A DNA stretch of 57,260 nucleotides from Alistipes sp. (lineage in GTDB: Bacteria; Bacteroidota; Bacteroidia; Bacteroidales; Rikenellaceae), in assembly GCA_021201825.1 (NCBI GenBank), contig JAJQED010000035.1, forward strand, positions 1 through 57,260, given 5' to 3'. Positions 7,736-16,673 of the stretch are shown in pieces. A program made the translations under genes and the position numbers. The notes below the pieces were generated by a model. That model searched no databases. It was given only the letters and a program-made list of their open reading frames with translations, and was not told the origin of the DNA. The first letter of the stretch is position 1, and every line of letters starts with the position of its first letter.

Positions 7736-9682
7736 ATGAACATCCGTTACAAACTTCCGCGAAGCGGCGGGCTTATTCCCGAGGCAACCCCGGTGGATAT
7801 TATCAGGCGCTACGAACGCATCCCCACCCGTATTTTCGATACCGAATCGGACGGGGTGGGATACCTGGCCGACCGTATCGTGTCGATGATCAACGACCAC
7901 GAGTACGGCACCAATTCGCTGGACGGGGTGGTGGAGAACCCGTTCGTGCTGGGCCTCAGTACGGGGCGTACTCCTGTGGGGCTGTACCGTGAGCTGGTCC
8001 ACCGGTACCGTAACGGCGAGGTGAGTTTCGCCAACGTGGTGGTGTACAGCCTCGACGAGCTTTACCCCATGCGTGCGGACGAACACCAGAGCCGCAATTA
8101 CCGCATCCATGAGGACTTCCTGAACCATATAGATATAGACCCGGGCAATATACATATTTTCGACGCCACGATACCCGAGGAGAAAGTGTCGGAATACTGC
8201 GCCAGTTTCGAGAAGAACCTGCACCGTATAGACCTGATGATAATGGGTATGGGCGAACAGGGCCAGATCGGGTTCAACGAGCCCGGCTCCTACTACAAGT
8301 CCCGCACGCGGCTGGTACAGCTCAGCCACGACACCAAAAAGTCCCTCTCGCCGCTGTTCCACTGCTACGAGAACATTCCCGACATGGCCATCACCATGGG
8401 CATCGGCACAATCCGCAAGGCCCGGCGTATATTCCTGCTGGCATGGGGCGAGGAAAAAGCGGAGATAGTGCATCAGGTAGTGGAAAAAGAGATAACCGAG
8501 CGCACCCCAGCCTCATATCTGCAGGACCATCCCAACATCGAAGTGGTAATTGACCGCTACGCGGCCGAAAGGCTGACCCGTGAGGAGACCCCCTGGCTGG
8601 TCGGCTCGTGCGAGTGGACCCCCAAATTTACGCGCAAAGCGGTGGTATGGCTCTGCCAGCGGGTTAACAAGCCCATCCTGAAGCTCACCTACCAGGACTA
8701 CATTGAGAATTCCCTCTCCGAGCTGCTCGAGGAGAAAGGTCCTTACGACAAGATAAACATCGACGTCTTCAACGACCTTCAGCACACCATAACCGGCTGG
8801 CCCGGCGGTAAGCCCAACGCGGACGATACAACGCGCCCGACCCCCTCCAAACCATACCCTAAAAGGGTGCTGATCTTCTCGCCCCACCCGGACGACGACG
8901 TGATCTCGATGGGAGGGACGTTCCTGCGCCTTGTGGACCAGGGCCACGACGTCTATGTGGCCTACCAAACCTCGGGCAACGTTGCCGTACATGACGACGT
9001 GGTGCTCCAGGTCACCGACACGGCCAAAGAGTGCGGCTTCGGGGACCGAGTGGGCTACGTCAAGGAGCTTATCGCCTCCAAAAAGAAAGGCGAACCGGAA
9101 CCCCGCGCCCTGCTCGACCTCAAGGGGGCCATCCGCCGTGCCGAAGCCAAAGCGGCCTGCCGCCTGTTCGGGCTGGACGACGAACGCAACGTATTTTTCC
9201 TCAACATGCCTTTCTACGAGACCGGGGGCATAAAGAAAGGGGAACTCACCCAAGCCGACATAGACATAGTAGCCAACCTCATGCGGGAGATAAAACCCCA
9301 TCAAATATATGCCGCCGGAGACCTTTCGGACCCCCACGGCACCCACCGCATTTGCATTGAAGCCATCCTGAACGCCGTTACCCTCGTGGAAGGTGAAGAC
9401 TGGTTCGCAGACACCCAAATGTGGCTCTACCGTGGCGCATGGCAGGAATGGGACCTCGGAATGGTTGACATGGCCGTCCCCCTCAGCCCCGAAGAAATGC
9501 TGAAAAAACGACATGCCATATACCGCCACCAATCCCAAAAGGATATCGTCCCTTTCCCCGGCTCCGACTCCCGGGAATTCTGGCAGCGCGCCGAAGCCCG
9601 TACCCAACACACGGCACTGCTGTACGATAAACTCGGAATGGCCGAATACCAGGCCATCGAAGTCTACGTACGTATAATTTAA
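7736..9682 (+). CDS. NagB-like domain fused to a PIG-L/LmbE-type deacetylase
   Basis: A 648-residue two-domain protein. Residues 30-300 have the glucosamine-6-phosphate deaminase fold: GLSTGRTPVGLYREL near 73 and D107 in YSLDELYPM. The active-site loop reads GMGEQGQIGFNEP, so Q175 and Q177 stand where NagB has its catalytic Asp and His; E182 is kept. Residues about 375-640 form a PIG-L deacetylase domain with SPHPDDD (H384, D386, D387) and DPHGTHR as likely zinc and catalytic sites. Similar fusions occur widely in Bacteroidota and are usually labelled glucosamine-6-phosphate deaminase. I infer that deacetylation of an amino-sugar phosphate is more likely than deamination. A true nagB follows 57 bases downstream. 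Confidence 0.85.
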   Translation: MNIRYKLPRSGGLIPEATPVDIIRRYERIPTRIFDTESDGVGYLADRIVSMINDHEYGTNSLDGVVENPFVLGLSTGRTPVGLYRELVHRYRNGEVSFANVVVYSLDELYPMRADEHQSRNYRIHEDFLNHIDIDPGNIHIFDATIPEEKVSEYCASFEKNLHRIDLMIMGMGEQGQIGFNEPGSYYKSRTRLVQLSHDTKKSLSPLFHCYENIPDMAITMGIGTIRKARRIFLLAWGEEKAEIVHQVVEKEITERTPASYLQDHPNIEVVIDRYAAERLTREETPWLVGSCEWTPKFTRKAVVWLCQRVNKPILKLTYQDYIENSLSELLEEKGPYDKINIDVFNDLQHTITGWPGGKPNADDTTRPTPSKPYPKRVLIFSPHPDDDVISMGGTFLRLVDQGHDVYVAYQTSGNVAVHDDVVLQVTDTAKECGFGDRVGYVKELIASKKKGEPEPRALLDLKGAIRRAEAKAACRLFGLDDERNVFFLNMPFYETGGIKKGELTQADIDIVANLMREIKPHQIYAAGDLSDPHGTHRICIEAILNAVTLVEGEDWFADTQMWLYRGAWQEWDLGMVDMAVPLSPEEMLKKRHAIYRHQSQKDIVPFPGSDSREFWQRAEARTQHTALLYDKLGMAEYQAIEVYVRII

Positions 9683-9739
9683 ATTTATCGGCAAAAGAGA
9701 AGAAAATAAATAATTTGCAGAGTAAAATCAGACGATCGT

Positions 9740-10516
9740 ATGAGAGTATTGATAAAGGAAGACGAGGGGATGGTTGCGGCGGTTGCGGCCGGGATTGTGG
9801 CTGACCGGATAAATTCGCACACGGGTGACGGGCCTGTGGTTTTGGGGTTGCCCACGGGGAGTACCCCGCTTCGGACTTACGCAAGGTTGGTGGAGATGTA
9901 TAAGGCCGGGGAGGTTTCTTTCCGTAATGTGGTGACGTTCAATATGGACGAGTATGTGGGGCTGGACCGGCAACATCCGCAGAGTTACCACAGGTTCATG
10001 TGGGATAATTTTTTCAGTCACGTCGATATTCCACAAGAGAATGTCAATATCCTCGACGGGATGGCAGCGGACCCGGAGGGAGAGTGCAGGCGGTATGAAC
10101 AGAAGATCGCCCAATACGGGGGCATCGACCTGTTTATGGGCGGTATAGGTACCGACGGCCATATCGCGTTCAACGAGCCTTTCTCGTCGCTGAGTTCCCG
10201 TACGCGTATCAAGACCCTTACGCAGGAGACCATCGAGTCCAATTCGCGGTTCTTCGATCACGAAACTGCCAAGGTTCCGCGGCAGGCACTTACCGTGGGC
10301 GTGGCTACGATATTGTCGGCGCGCGAGGTGTTGATACTGGCGACGGGGAGCGCAAAGGCCCTCGCTGTAAAGATGGGGGTCGAGGGGGCTTATAACCATA
10401 AATGGACGATCAGTGCCCTGCAGACACATCCGCACGGCATATTGGTCATCGACGAGGCGGCCGCCGGGGAGCTTACCGTAAATACCTACCGTTACTTCAA
10501 GGATATCGAGCAATAG
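9740..10516 (+). CDS. nagB: Glucosamine-6-phosphate deaminase
   Basis: A 258-residue cytosolic enzyme that converts glucosamine 6-phosphate to fructose 6-phosphate and ammonia, feeding amino sugars into glycolysis. All catalytic landmarks are present: [13 protein letters not shown] near 34-46, the Asp in FNMDEYVGL near 72, and [14 protein letters not shown] with D139 and H141. The loop VGVATIL lies near 190. It directly follows the fusion protein, whose NagB-like domain lacks the Asp/His pair, so this is the gene that should carry the deaminase reaction. A strong hairpin ends the unit. Confidence 0.96.
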   Translation: MRVLIKEDEGMVAAVAAGIVADRINSHTGDGPVVLGLPTGSTPLRTYARLVEMYKAGEVSFRNVVTFNMDEYVGLDRQHPQSYHRFMWDNFFSHVDIPQENVNILDGMAADPEGECRRYEQKIAQYGGIDLFMGGIGTDGHIAFNEPFSSLSSRTRIKTLTQETIESNSRFFDHETAKVPRQALTVGVATILSAREVLILATGSAKALAVKMGVEGAYNHKWTISALQTHPHGILVIDEAAAGELTVNTYRYFKDIEQ

Positions 10517-10535
10517 CGGCAACGGGCCGCAGAAA

Positions 10536-10570
10536 CTGTTCAGGGCTGCCTACCGGGCAGCCCTGAACAG
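10536..10570. terminator. Bidirectional terminator between nagB and the polyprenyl synthase
   Basis: A perfect 15-bp stem (arm CTGTTCAGGGCTGCC) with a 5-base loop in the gap between the two convergent genes. Short T runs follow on both strands. Confidence 0.75.
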
Positions 10571-10596
10571 TTTAATGCCGGCATTAGCCCCTCCCG

Positions 10597-11571
10597 TTAT
10601 TTGTTACGGTCGGCAAGGCTCTGGATGATCCCGTAGAGCGGGCTGGCCGTTTGCTCATCCACCGTCAGGCGGGCAACCAGCCCTGAGGCGTTCTCGAGGT
10701 ACCGGCCGATTATCTTGCGGGTAATGCGGGGGATATCCAGCGAATCGTATATGGTGCGTACCCGGCCGATCTTGTGCGGCAGGGGGAGTTTATGGTCGGC
10801 AAAAGTAGCCAGCAGGGCCCGCCGGGTAGCGGCTCCGGCCTCGTTCAGGGCGTTGATGGCAAGGAACGTCTTTTTGCTCTCTTCGATGTCGCCACCGATC
10901 TGCTTGCCCAAGATCTCGCTGGTGCCGTAGGTGTCCAGGTAATCGTCCTGGATCTGGAACGCGATCCCAAGTTCGGTGCCGAACTCGTAGAGCAGGTCCA
11001 GGTCTTTTTCCGGGGCCCCGGCCAGCAGGCCGCCCATCTTGGCCGCCGCACCGAATATAACGGCGGTTTTCAGCCGTATCATATCATTGTACTGTTCCAT
11101 GGATACGTCTTCCCGGAACTGGAAGTCCATATCGTATTGCTGGCCCTCGCACACCTCGAGGGCCATCTTGTTGAATTCTGCCATCAAACGGGGCAGCAGG
11201 GCCGGGGGCGATTGCTGGAGCAGGTGGTAGGAGTAAATACACATCGCGTCGCCGGAGAGGATGGCCGTGTTATGGTTCCATTTCTTATGTACGGCCGATT
11301 TGCCGCGCCGCAGTTCGGCGTTGTCCATAATGTCGTCATGCAGCAGCGTGAAGTTATGGAATACCTCCAGCGCACCGGCACACGGCAGGGCCTGCTCCAC
11401 AGGGCCGCCGTACATGTCGCACACGGTAAGCAAAAGCATGGGCCGCAGCCGCTTGCCGCCCTCCTCGAGGGTGTAGGAAATGGGGGCGTACAGGTGCGAG
11501 GGATGTTCGGGGAACGTAAGGCCGGCGATATACCGCTCTATCAATTGGGTGAGTTGTTGGCTCGTATGCAT
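10597..11571 (-). CDS. Polyprenyl diphosphate synthase
   Basis: A 324-residue trans-prenyltransferase that condenses isopentenyl diphosphate onto allylic primers. Product chain length is not certain. The first Asp-rich motif is LLHDDIMD, with RRGKSAVH after it, and the second is QIQDDYLD. GKQIGGDIEESKKTFL follows. I place the start at the ATG at 11571 (MHTSQQ). The open frame extends upstream to 11664, but that extension contains the likely -7 box (11603-11610) and shows no family similarity. Its substrate would come from the MEP pathway, to which ispD in this window also belongs. Confidence 0.92.
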   Translation of the reverse strand: MHTSQQLTQLIERYIAGLTFPEHPSHLYAPISYTLEEGGKRLRPMLLLTVCDMYGGPVEQALPCAGALEVFHNFTLLHDDIMDNAELRRGKSAVHKKWNHNTAILSGDAMCIYSYHLLQQSPPALLPRLMAEFNKMALEVCEGQQYDMDFQFREDVSMEQYNDMIRLKTAVIFGAAAKMGGLLAGAPEKDLDLLYEFGTELGIAFQIQDDYLDTYGTSEILGKQIGGDIEESKKTFLAINALNEAGAATRRALLATFADHKLPLPHKIGRVRTIYDSLDIPRITRKIIGRYLENASGLVARLTVDEQTASPLYGIIQSLADRNK

Positions 11572-11602
11572 GGCTGGGTCCGTTATAAAGTAAGAGGTAA
11601 GG

Positions 11603-11610
11603 CAAAGATA
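11603..11610 (-). promoter_or_regulatory. -7 box of the polyprenyl synthase gene
   Basis: TATCTTTG on the minus strand, 32 bases before the chosen ATG. It supports the shorter start. The -33 region (TTAG, 19 bases away) is weak. Confidence 0.5.
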
Positions 11611-11649
11611 CATTTCTATTGTCAAACGGCTAAAATGCCCGGGGGGATT

Positions 11650-11679
11650 TTTGCGGTTATGCAATTTTAATTAATTTTG
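11650..11679 (+). promoter_or_regulatory. Promoter of the ROK kinase gene
   Basis: TTTG (11650-11653), an 18-base spacer and TAATTTTG (11672-11679), 36 bases before the ATG. Confidence 0.6.
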
Positions 11680-11714
11680 AAAAATAAAAAAATTTAAGAT
11701 CAACTGCTGACTAA

Positions 11715-12674
11715 ATGAAGAAATTAGCGATAGGCATCGACATCGGCGGTACCAATACCGCGTTCGGCCTGGTGGACCAGGAGGGGGAGATGTACGGCGA
11801 GAGCATTATTTCGACCAAACAGTTTCCCGATTTCGACCAGTATATCGAGGAGCTGTACATGGGCATCCAGAACCTCGTCAAACAGATAGACTTCCCGATG
11901 GAGCTTATCGGGATCGGGATAGGCGGCCCCAACGCCAACTACTATAACGGCACGATCGAGAACGCGGCCAACCTCGTGTGGCAGGGCGTGGTTCCGGTGG
12001 TGGAGAAGATGAAGCGGTTCTTCCCGTCGATACCGGTCATTATCACAAACGACGCCAATGCGGCCGCTATCGGCGAAATGGTGTACGGCGGTGCCAAGGG
12101 GATGAAGGATTTTATCGTAATAACGCTCGGGACCGGGCTCGGGAGCGGCTTTGTGGCCAACGGCAAACTTATCTACGGCCACGACAGTTTCGCCGGGGAG
12201 CTGGGGCATGTGATTGTCAACCGCACGGGCCGCGTGTGCGGATGCGGACGCAAAGGGTGCCTGGAGACCTACGTTTCCGCTACGGGGATAAAGCGTACGG
12301 TATTCAAACTGCTTGCGGACCATCTGGAGGACAGCGAATTCCGCTACATATCATACAACGACCTTACGGCCGAGATGATAACCAAGGCGGCGCTGAACGG
12401 CGACCCGCTTGCCATCGAGGCGTACGAGTATACCGGTATGCTCCTGGGGCAGGCCCTTGCCGACGCGGTGACCATCACGTCTCCCGAGGCAATCTTCCTG
12501 TTCGGCGGCCTGGCCAAGGCAGGTAAGTACCTGCTCGAGCCCACGCGCAAGTATATGGAGATGCACATGCTGGCAAACTACCGCAACAAAGTCAAGTTGC
12601 TGCCCTCCGGACTTCACGGCAAGAATGCCGCGATCCTCGGGGCCTCGGCCCTGGCGTGGGATTGCATAGACTGA
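11715..12674 (+). CDS. ROK-family sugar kinase, probably glucokinase
   Basis: A 319-residue ATP-dependent sugar kinase. The phosphate-binding loop GIDIGGTNTAFGLV starts at residue 7. The sugar-binding region is FAGELGHVIVN near 160. It is followed by the ROK zinc motif CGCGRKGCLE near 177-186. ITNDANAAAIGE near 110 and LFGGLAKAG near 263 complete the nucleotide fold. The likely substrate is glucose, but N-acetyl-amino sugars remain possible given the nearby amino-sugar genes. It is divergent from the polyprenyl synthase gene. A hairpin terminator lies about 90 bases past the stop. Confidence 0.9.
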   Translation: MKKLAIGIDIGGTNTAFGLVDQEGEMYGESIISTKQFPDFDQYIEELYMGIQNLVKQIDFPMELIGIGIGGPNANYYNGTIENAANLVWQGVVPVVEKMKRFFPSIPVIITNDANAAAIGEMVYGGAKGMKDFIVITLGTGLGSGFVANGKLIYGHDSFAGELGHVIVNRTGRVCGCGRKGCLETYVSATGIKRTVFKLLADHLEDSEFRYISYNDLTAEMITKAALNGDPLAIEAYEYTGMLLGQALADAVTITSPEAIFLFGGLAKAGKYLLEPTRKYMEMHMLANYRNKVKLLPSGLHGKNAAILGASALAWDCID

Positions 12675-12764
12675 GAGCTGTCGCCGTCCCGGCGGCCGGC
12701 CGGGTGCGGGTTGTTTTTCTTGCCAAACCAGTACGGTGATCGGCCGGATTATCCACAACGAAAT

Positions 12765-12796
12765 AAATGGGCACTGCCTTACGGTAGTGCCCATTT
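12765..12796 (+). terminator. Intrinsic terminator after the ROK kinase gene
   Basis: A 14-bp stem (arm AAATGGGCACTGCC, one G-U pair) with a 4-base loop, followed by GGTTTTT. Confidence 0.8.
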
Positions 12797-12825
12797 GGTT
12801 TTTCGGCGGTAGATCGCAACCCTCA

Positions 12826-13052
12826 CGTCATTACGAGGAGCGACGCGACGCGGCAATCTTACTGGAAATGAAACTGAGATTGCTTCGGGCTTTCAGCTTT
12901 CGCAATGGCGAAAGGAAAGAAGATTGCTTCACTGCCGTTCGCAATGACGGAGAGGAAGAAGAGATTGCTTCACTACCTTCGCAATGACGGGAATGAGACG
13001 GGACGGTATGAAATGACGGGAAATAAGCGTCATCCCGAAACGAAGTGAGAAA
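12826..13052. repeat. Family B repeat cluster
   Basis: At least four units. One of the GGAGCGACGCGACGCGGCAATC type is followed by GATTGC...GCAATG units with centres TTCGGGCTTTCAGCTTTC, TTCACTGCCGTTC and TTCACTACCTTC. The gap 12675-13451 holds no gene beyond these repeats and the family A copy. Confidence 0.8.
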
Positions 13053-13230
13053 TCTCCTGTCCCGGCGAAGCCGGGAGCAATCCGCCATTTTCGCCGGGGC
13101 AGGATTAAAGTCGCAGGAGGGAGATCACCCGAACTACCATATAGTGAGGGAAGCTCCCGGGAGCGAATCCTGATCCCGGCGAGGCGGTGTCTTTTGCTCC
13201 ACTTTTGGACAAGCAAAAGTGGAAAAGAAA
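13053..13230 (+). repeat. Family A long palindromic repeat, copy 3
   Basis: A full-length copy. The small hairpin reads ACTACcatATAGT, which would be a G-U pair if transcribed from the minus strand and a mismatch on the plus strand. The trailer CGCAAGGCATTAACAACTG follows. Confidence 0.9.
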
Positions 13231-13261
13231 AGAACAAAAAATTCGCAAGGCATTAACAACT

Positions 13262-13440
13262 GTAATTGCGAAGAGAGCAGCGACGTGGCAATCTTAATTA
13301 GAAATGCAAAGACTGAGATTGCTTCGGGCTTTCCGCCCTCGCAATGACGAAAGGGCGAAGAAAGATTGCTTCACAGACGTTCGCAATGACGGGAAAGAGC
13401 CTCATTGCGAGGAGCGGAGCGACGCGGCAATCTTACCGAA
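13262..13440. repeat. Family B repeat cluster
   Basis: Four units with centres GAAGAGAGCAGCGACGTG, TTCGGGCTTTCCGCCCTC, TTCACAGACGTTC and GAGGAGCGGAGCGACGCG. The last unit ends only about 15 bases from the stop codon of the next gene. Confidence 0.8.
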
Positions 13441-13451
13441 AACATTCTCCG

Positions 13452-15002
13452 TTACAAGGAAAACTCTTCCCGGAATTTGCGGCGGATGATCTCAGCTACG
13501 GATTTGCCGGTCTTGAGGCTCTCGAGCCACGACAGCACATCGAGGTAATAGAACGTGCGGCGTTCATACGGATGGGTCTCGTAGGGTTTTAGCCGGTCGT
13601 GGAGCGCTTTGAGCTCGTCCTTAATATCGTCGGCATATATGGAGTTGAGCTTCTTCAGAAAGCCGAGCATTTCTTGCTGTACGGCGTTCATATCGTTCAT
13701 CTTGACCAGGAACGAGTAGACGGACCGTATCTGGTAATCGAGGTTATAGTCGATCCCGGCTTCGTAGGAAGCGATAAGGTTCAGGATCCGGGCGAAGCAT
13801 TGCAGGTCGCGCCGTATCTGGGGGTCCTTTGTCGTGGTGATGCGCGAGAGGTAGTCAATACATTTACGGTACTGCCCGTCGCCGAAATAGAGGCAGGCGA
13901 CCTTATAGTAGAGCAGCATCCGGTAATGGACGCTCATCACCCGCCGGTATTTCTCGATGAAAGCCTCCACCTGCGGCACCATATCCAGACCGCCGGAAAA
14001 GTCTCCCTCGGTAAAACATTTGTTGATCTTGTTGATCAGCAGGGTGCGGTTGGCAAGGTACGAAGCGTTGTTGTTGAGCGCTCCCAGTTCGGCGAACTCC
14101 CGTTCCAGGTCCGCAATCCACTCGGAGAACTGACGGTACTTGCGCATCAGGTATAGGCCCTCCAGTATTTGGGCGCATCCCCGGATATAATCGTCGTACA
14201 TGACGTTTTTCATCCGTGGATTGGCACGGAACAGGTCCACCCACCGCCGGCTGAACCGGTAGCTCATCACGAAATTGTGCTGAATATAGTAATACCACGC
14301 ACTGGCACGGTAGTAATTGAATTTCTCATGGAAGTTCATCCTCTCTACACGCCCGGCGTAGGCCTCCAGCCTGGGGCTGAAATACTGCACGATCAGGTCC
14401 ACATCCTTTTGCGAACGGGCGTAACCCAGCTTCTGGTAGAGCGAGTAGACCCTCACGGCTGTATTCGAGAGCTCGCTCACAGCCTCAACGCTACGGCAAA
14501 TTTCGTTCACCGTGCGGTAAGCCCAGTCGCTGGTGCCGGTCATCTCCCGGTCCACCGAAACGGTGTATATCTTTTCGAGGAAGTTCACGATCTCGAGCGA
14601 CAACCCGTAGTCCTCCAGGGCGTAGGCGTGGTCCTTGATCTTCTCGAGGATCTTCAGGCTCTGGCGGTACAGCCCCTTGTCGTAGAGTATCTGGGCGAAA
14701 TCAAGCTGTTCGCGCAGCTGCATGGTCTCGCTGTGCTGGACGTTCAGCAGGCGGATGCTGGTGAGGATCTGGCGGTAGAGGTGCGCTTTCATATTGGGAA
14801 GCTGCTCCTTTTTGATGGGGCACCGGGCCAGTATCCGGGCCTCGTCGTACTCCTCGCTCGCTTCCAGCTGGTCGAACAGCAGCAGGAACTTTGCCTCATG
14901 GTTGCCCGCGAGGCGTGTGGCGTAGAGCTTGAAATTTCTCTTCTCCGCCTTGGTCATATTCCTTATCAGGTCGAATACCGGTTCCTGCTTTTCGCTTGCC
15001 AT
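13452..15002 (-). CDS. Unknown, predicted all-helical TPR-like protein
   Basis: A 516-residue protein I cannot assign. It has no signal peptide or membrane segment. The sequence is almost entirely amphipathic helices rich in Leu, Tyr, Arg and Glu. Segments with helix-turn-helix spacing recur, for example LYDKGLYRQSLKILEKIKDHAYALEDYGLSLEI-type stretches near 110-150 and YKVACLYFGDGQYRKCIDYL near 375. This suggests a TPR-like solenoid used for protein contacts. The N terminus (FDLIRNMTKAEKRNFKLYA) resembles a motif I associate with conserved Bacteroidota hypothetical proteins. It is a single-gene unit with a -7 box upstream and repeats right after the stop. Confidence 0.8.
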   Translation of the reverse strand: MASEKQEPVFDLIRNMTKAEKRNFKLYATRLAGNHEAKFLLLFDQLEASEEYDEARILARCPIKKEQLPNMKAHLYRQILTSIRLLNVQHSETMQLREQLDFAQILYDKGLYRQSLKILEKIKDHAYALEDYGLSLEIVNFLEKIYTVSVDREMTGTSDWAYRTVNEICRSVEAVSELSNTAVRVYSLYQKLGYARSQKDVDLIVQYFSPRLEAYAGRVERMNFHEKFNYYRASAWYYYIQHNFVMSYRFSRRWVDLFRANPRMKNVMYDDYIRGCAQILEGLYLMRKYRQFSEWIADLEREFAELGALNNNASYLANRTLLINKINKCFTEGDFSGGLDMVPQVEAFIEKYRRVMSVHYRMLLYYKVACLYFGDGQYRKCIDYLSRITTTKDPQIRRDLQCFARILNLIASYEAGIDYNLDYQIRSVYSFLVKMNDMNAVQQEMLGFLKKLNSIYADDIKDELKALHDRLKPYETHPYERRTFYYLDVLSWLESLKTGKSVAEIIRRKFREEFSL

Positions 15003-15045
15003 AATCAGGGGGTTAAGTTAGGGGAGGGGTTGCTCCCCGGAACTG

Positions 15046-15053
15046 CAAAATTA
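15046..15053 (-). promoter_or_regulatory. -7 box of the helical unknown protein gene
   Basis: TAATTTTG on the minus strand, 44 bases before the ATG. No clear -33 box is present. Confidence 0.45.
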
Positions 15054-15134
15054 CCATTTTTTAACGAACTCACCTCCACCGCCCCTCTTTACTGCCCCGA
15101 CGGACGGGTATTTATACCCATTCGCAGGGGCGGG

Positions 15135-15166
15135 TTCGTAAAACTCGCCTATTATTCGTAAATTTG
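15135..15166 (+). promoter_or_regulatory. Promoter of purM
   Basis: TTCG (15135-15138), a 20-base spacer and a perfect TAAATTTG (15159-15166), 27 bases before the ATG. Confidence 0.65.
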
Positions 15167-15192
15167 CGGCTAATGTTTTTAGCTCCCCTAAT

Positions 15193-16371
15193 ATGCCGAA
15201 TCCGGACAGATATTCCCTGCGCGGCGTCTCTTCAGCGAAAGAAGACGTGCATAACGCCATAAAGCTCGTGGACAAGGGCCTCTTCCCGAACGCCTTTTGC
15301 AAAGTGGTTCCCGACCTGCTGTCGGGCAGCGAGAAACACTGCGTGGTAATGCACGCCGACGGCGCGGGTACCAAGTCGGCCCTGGCCTATGCTTACTGGA
15401 AAGAGACGGGCGACATGTCCGTATGGAAAGGCATTGCACAGGACGCCGTGGTGATGAACACGGACGACCTGCTCTGCGTCGGCATCACGGACAATATCCT
15501 GCTCTCGTCTACTATCGGGCGCAACCGCCGCCTGATCCCCGGGGAGGTTATCTCGGCCGTGATCAACGGTACCGAGGAGTTCCTGCAATCCATGCGTGAT
15601 ATGGGAGTGGGCATCTATTCCACGGGCGGCGAGACGGCCGACGTGGGGGACCTGGTGCGGACCATTATCGTCGACAGCACGGTCACGGCCCGTATCAAGC
15701 GCAGTGAAGTGGTCACCAACGACGGCATAAAACCGGGTTGTTACATCGTCGGCCTCAGCTCGTTCGGCCAGGCAAACTACGAGACACGTTATAACGGCGG
15801 CATGGGAAGCAACGGCCTCACCTCCGCCCGCCACGACGTTTTCGCCAACTACATAGCAAAAAAATACCCGGAGACCTATGACGCCGGGGTCCCGGCCGAC
15901 CTTGTCTACACCGGCAGGTACCGCCTGACGGACAAGCCCGAGGGCTGTCCCGTAGACATGGGCTCGCTCGTGCTTTCACCCACCCGCACCTACGCCCCGG
16001 TCATTAAGGAAGTCCTGCGCCATTACCGCAAAGTGATCGGCGGCATGGTACACTGCAGCGGCGGCGGCCAGACCAAAGTCCTCCATTTCGCCCAAAACGT
16101 CCACATAATAAAAGACAACCTTTTTGAAACCCCGCTCCTGTTCCGCACCATCCAGGAGCTAAGCGCCACCCCCTGGAGCGAAATGTACAGCGTCTTCAAC
16201 ATGGGCCACCGCATGGAAATATACGTCGACCCCACATACGCAAACGACATAATAAAAATATCCCGCGAATTCGGCGTCGACGCCCGGATAATCGGACGCG
16301 TCGAACCCGCCGAAAATACCACAATCCTCACAATCGCACACCAAGGCGAAGAATATACCTACGTAAAATAA
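15193..16371 (+). CDS. purM: Phosphoribosylformylglycinamidine cyclo-ligase (AIR synthetase)
   Basis: A 392-residue enzyme of purine synthesis that closes the imidazole ring, using ATP to turn FGAM into AIR. Family blocks are MHADGAGTKSALAYAYW (about 53-69), DAVVMNTDDLLCVG (about 84-97), GIYSTGGETADVGDLV (about 138-153), GLSSFG, and YRKVIGGMVHCSGGGQTKVL (about 278-297). It is longer than the 345-residue E. coli enzyme, as in other Bacteroidota. The gene stands alone, and a C-type palindromic cassette begins 24 bases after its stop. Confidence 0.92.
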   Translation: MPNPDRYSLRGVSSAKEDVHNAIKLVDKGLFPNAFCKVVPDLLSGSEKHCVVMHADGAGTKSALAYAYWKETGDMSVWKGIAQDAVVMNTDDLLCVGITDNILLSSTIGRNRRLIPGEVISAVINGTEEFLQSMRDMGVGIYSTGGETADVGDLVRTIIVDSTVTARIKRSEVVTNDGIKPGCYIVGLSSFGQANYETRYNGGMGSNGLTSARHDVFANYIAKKYPETYDAGVPADLVYTGRYRLTDKPEGCPVDMGSLVLSPTRTYAPVIKEVLRHYRKVIGGMVHCSGGGQTKVLHFAQNVHIIKDNLFETPLLFRTIQELSATPWSEMYSVFNMGHRMEIYVDPTYANDIIKISREFGVDARIIGRVEPAENTTILTIAHQGEEYTYVK

Positions 16372-16395
16372 ACAATTAGGTATTATATTTTATTT

Positions 16396-16573
16396 GTTCT
16401 CTTTTGCAAAAGAGAACCAGAAAACTCTTCTGGAAACTTCGTTTCCTGCTATTTTATGAGTTCATTAAAGGGGGCAGAAAGGCAAAGCCTTGCCCCCTTT
16501 AATGAACTCACAGGTTATCATGAGATATGCAGTATCTCCAAAAGTTCTTTGGTTCTTTCTTACAAGAAAGAAC
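16396..16573. repeat. Family C modular palindromic cassette, copy 2
   Basis: A 178-bp cassette bounded by two different perfect palindromes. The left one has arm GTTCTCTTTTG (16396-16417) and the right one has arm GTTCTTTCTT around AC (16552-16573). Inside are CCAGAA/TTCTGG and GGAAAC/GTTTCC stems, a central 19-bp perfect stem (16458-16476/16491-16509, arm GAGTTCATTAAAGGGGGCA) and GAGATA...TATCTC. The first 54 bases are the exact reverse complement of the right end of copy 3 at 43127-43180, but the central stem is different. Confidence 0.9.
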
Positions 16574-16617
16574 AGAATTAAAATCATAATATTTAAATTG
16601 CTTTTTTATTTAGGGTA

Positions 16618-16625
16618 TATTTTTG
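16618..16625 (+). promoter_or_regulatory. -7 box of the aldo/keto reductase gene
   Basis: TATTTTTG, 49 bases before the chosen ATG. A weak TTG lies 17 bases upstream. Confidence 0.4.
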
Positions 16626-16673
16626 GCTTGTGTGTGGGGTGGTGGTTGGGGATTAACTACTAATAATTTGGAT

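Noticed and set aside
16396-16573. Insertion sequence ends or an integron attC site
   Set aside because: The ends are palindromes of different sequence rather than inverted copies of each other. No transposase or integrase gene lies between or near them, and attC core sites are not seen.
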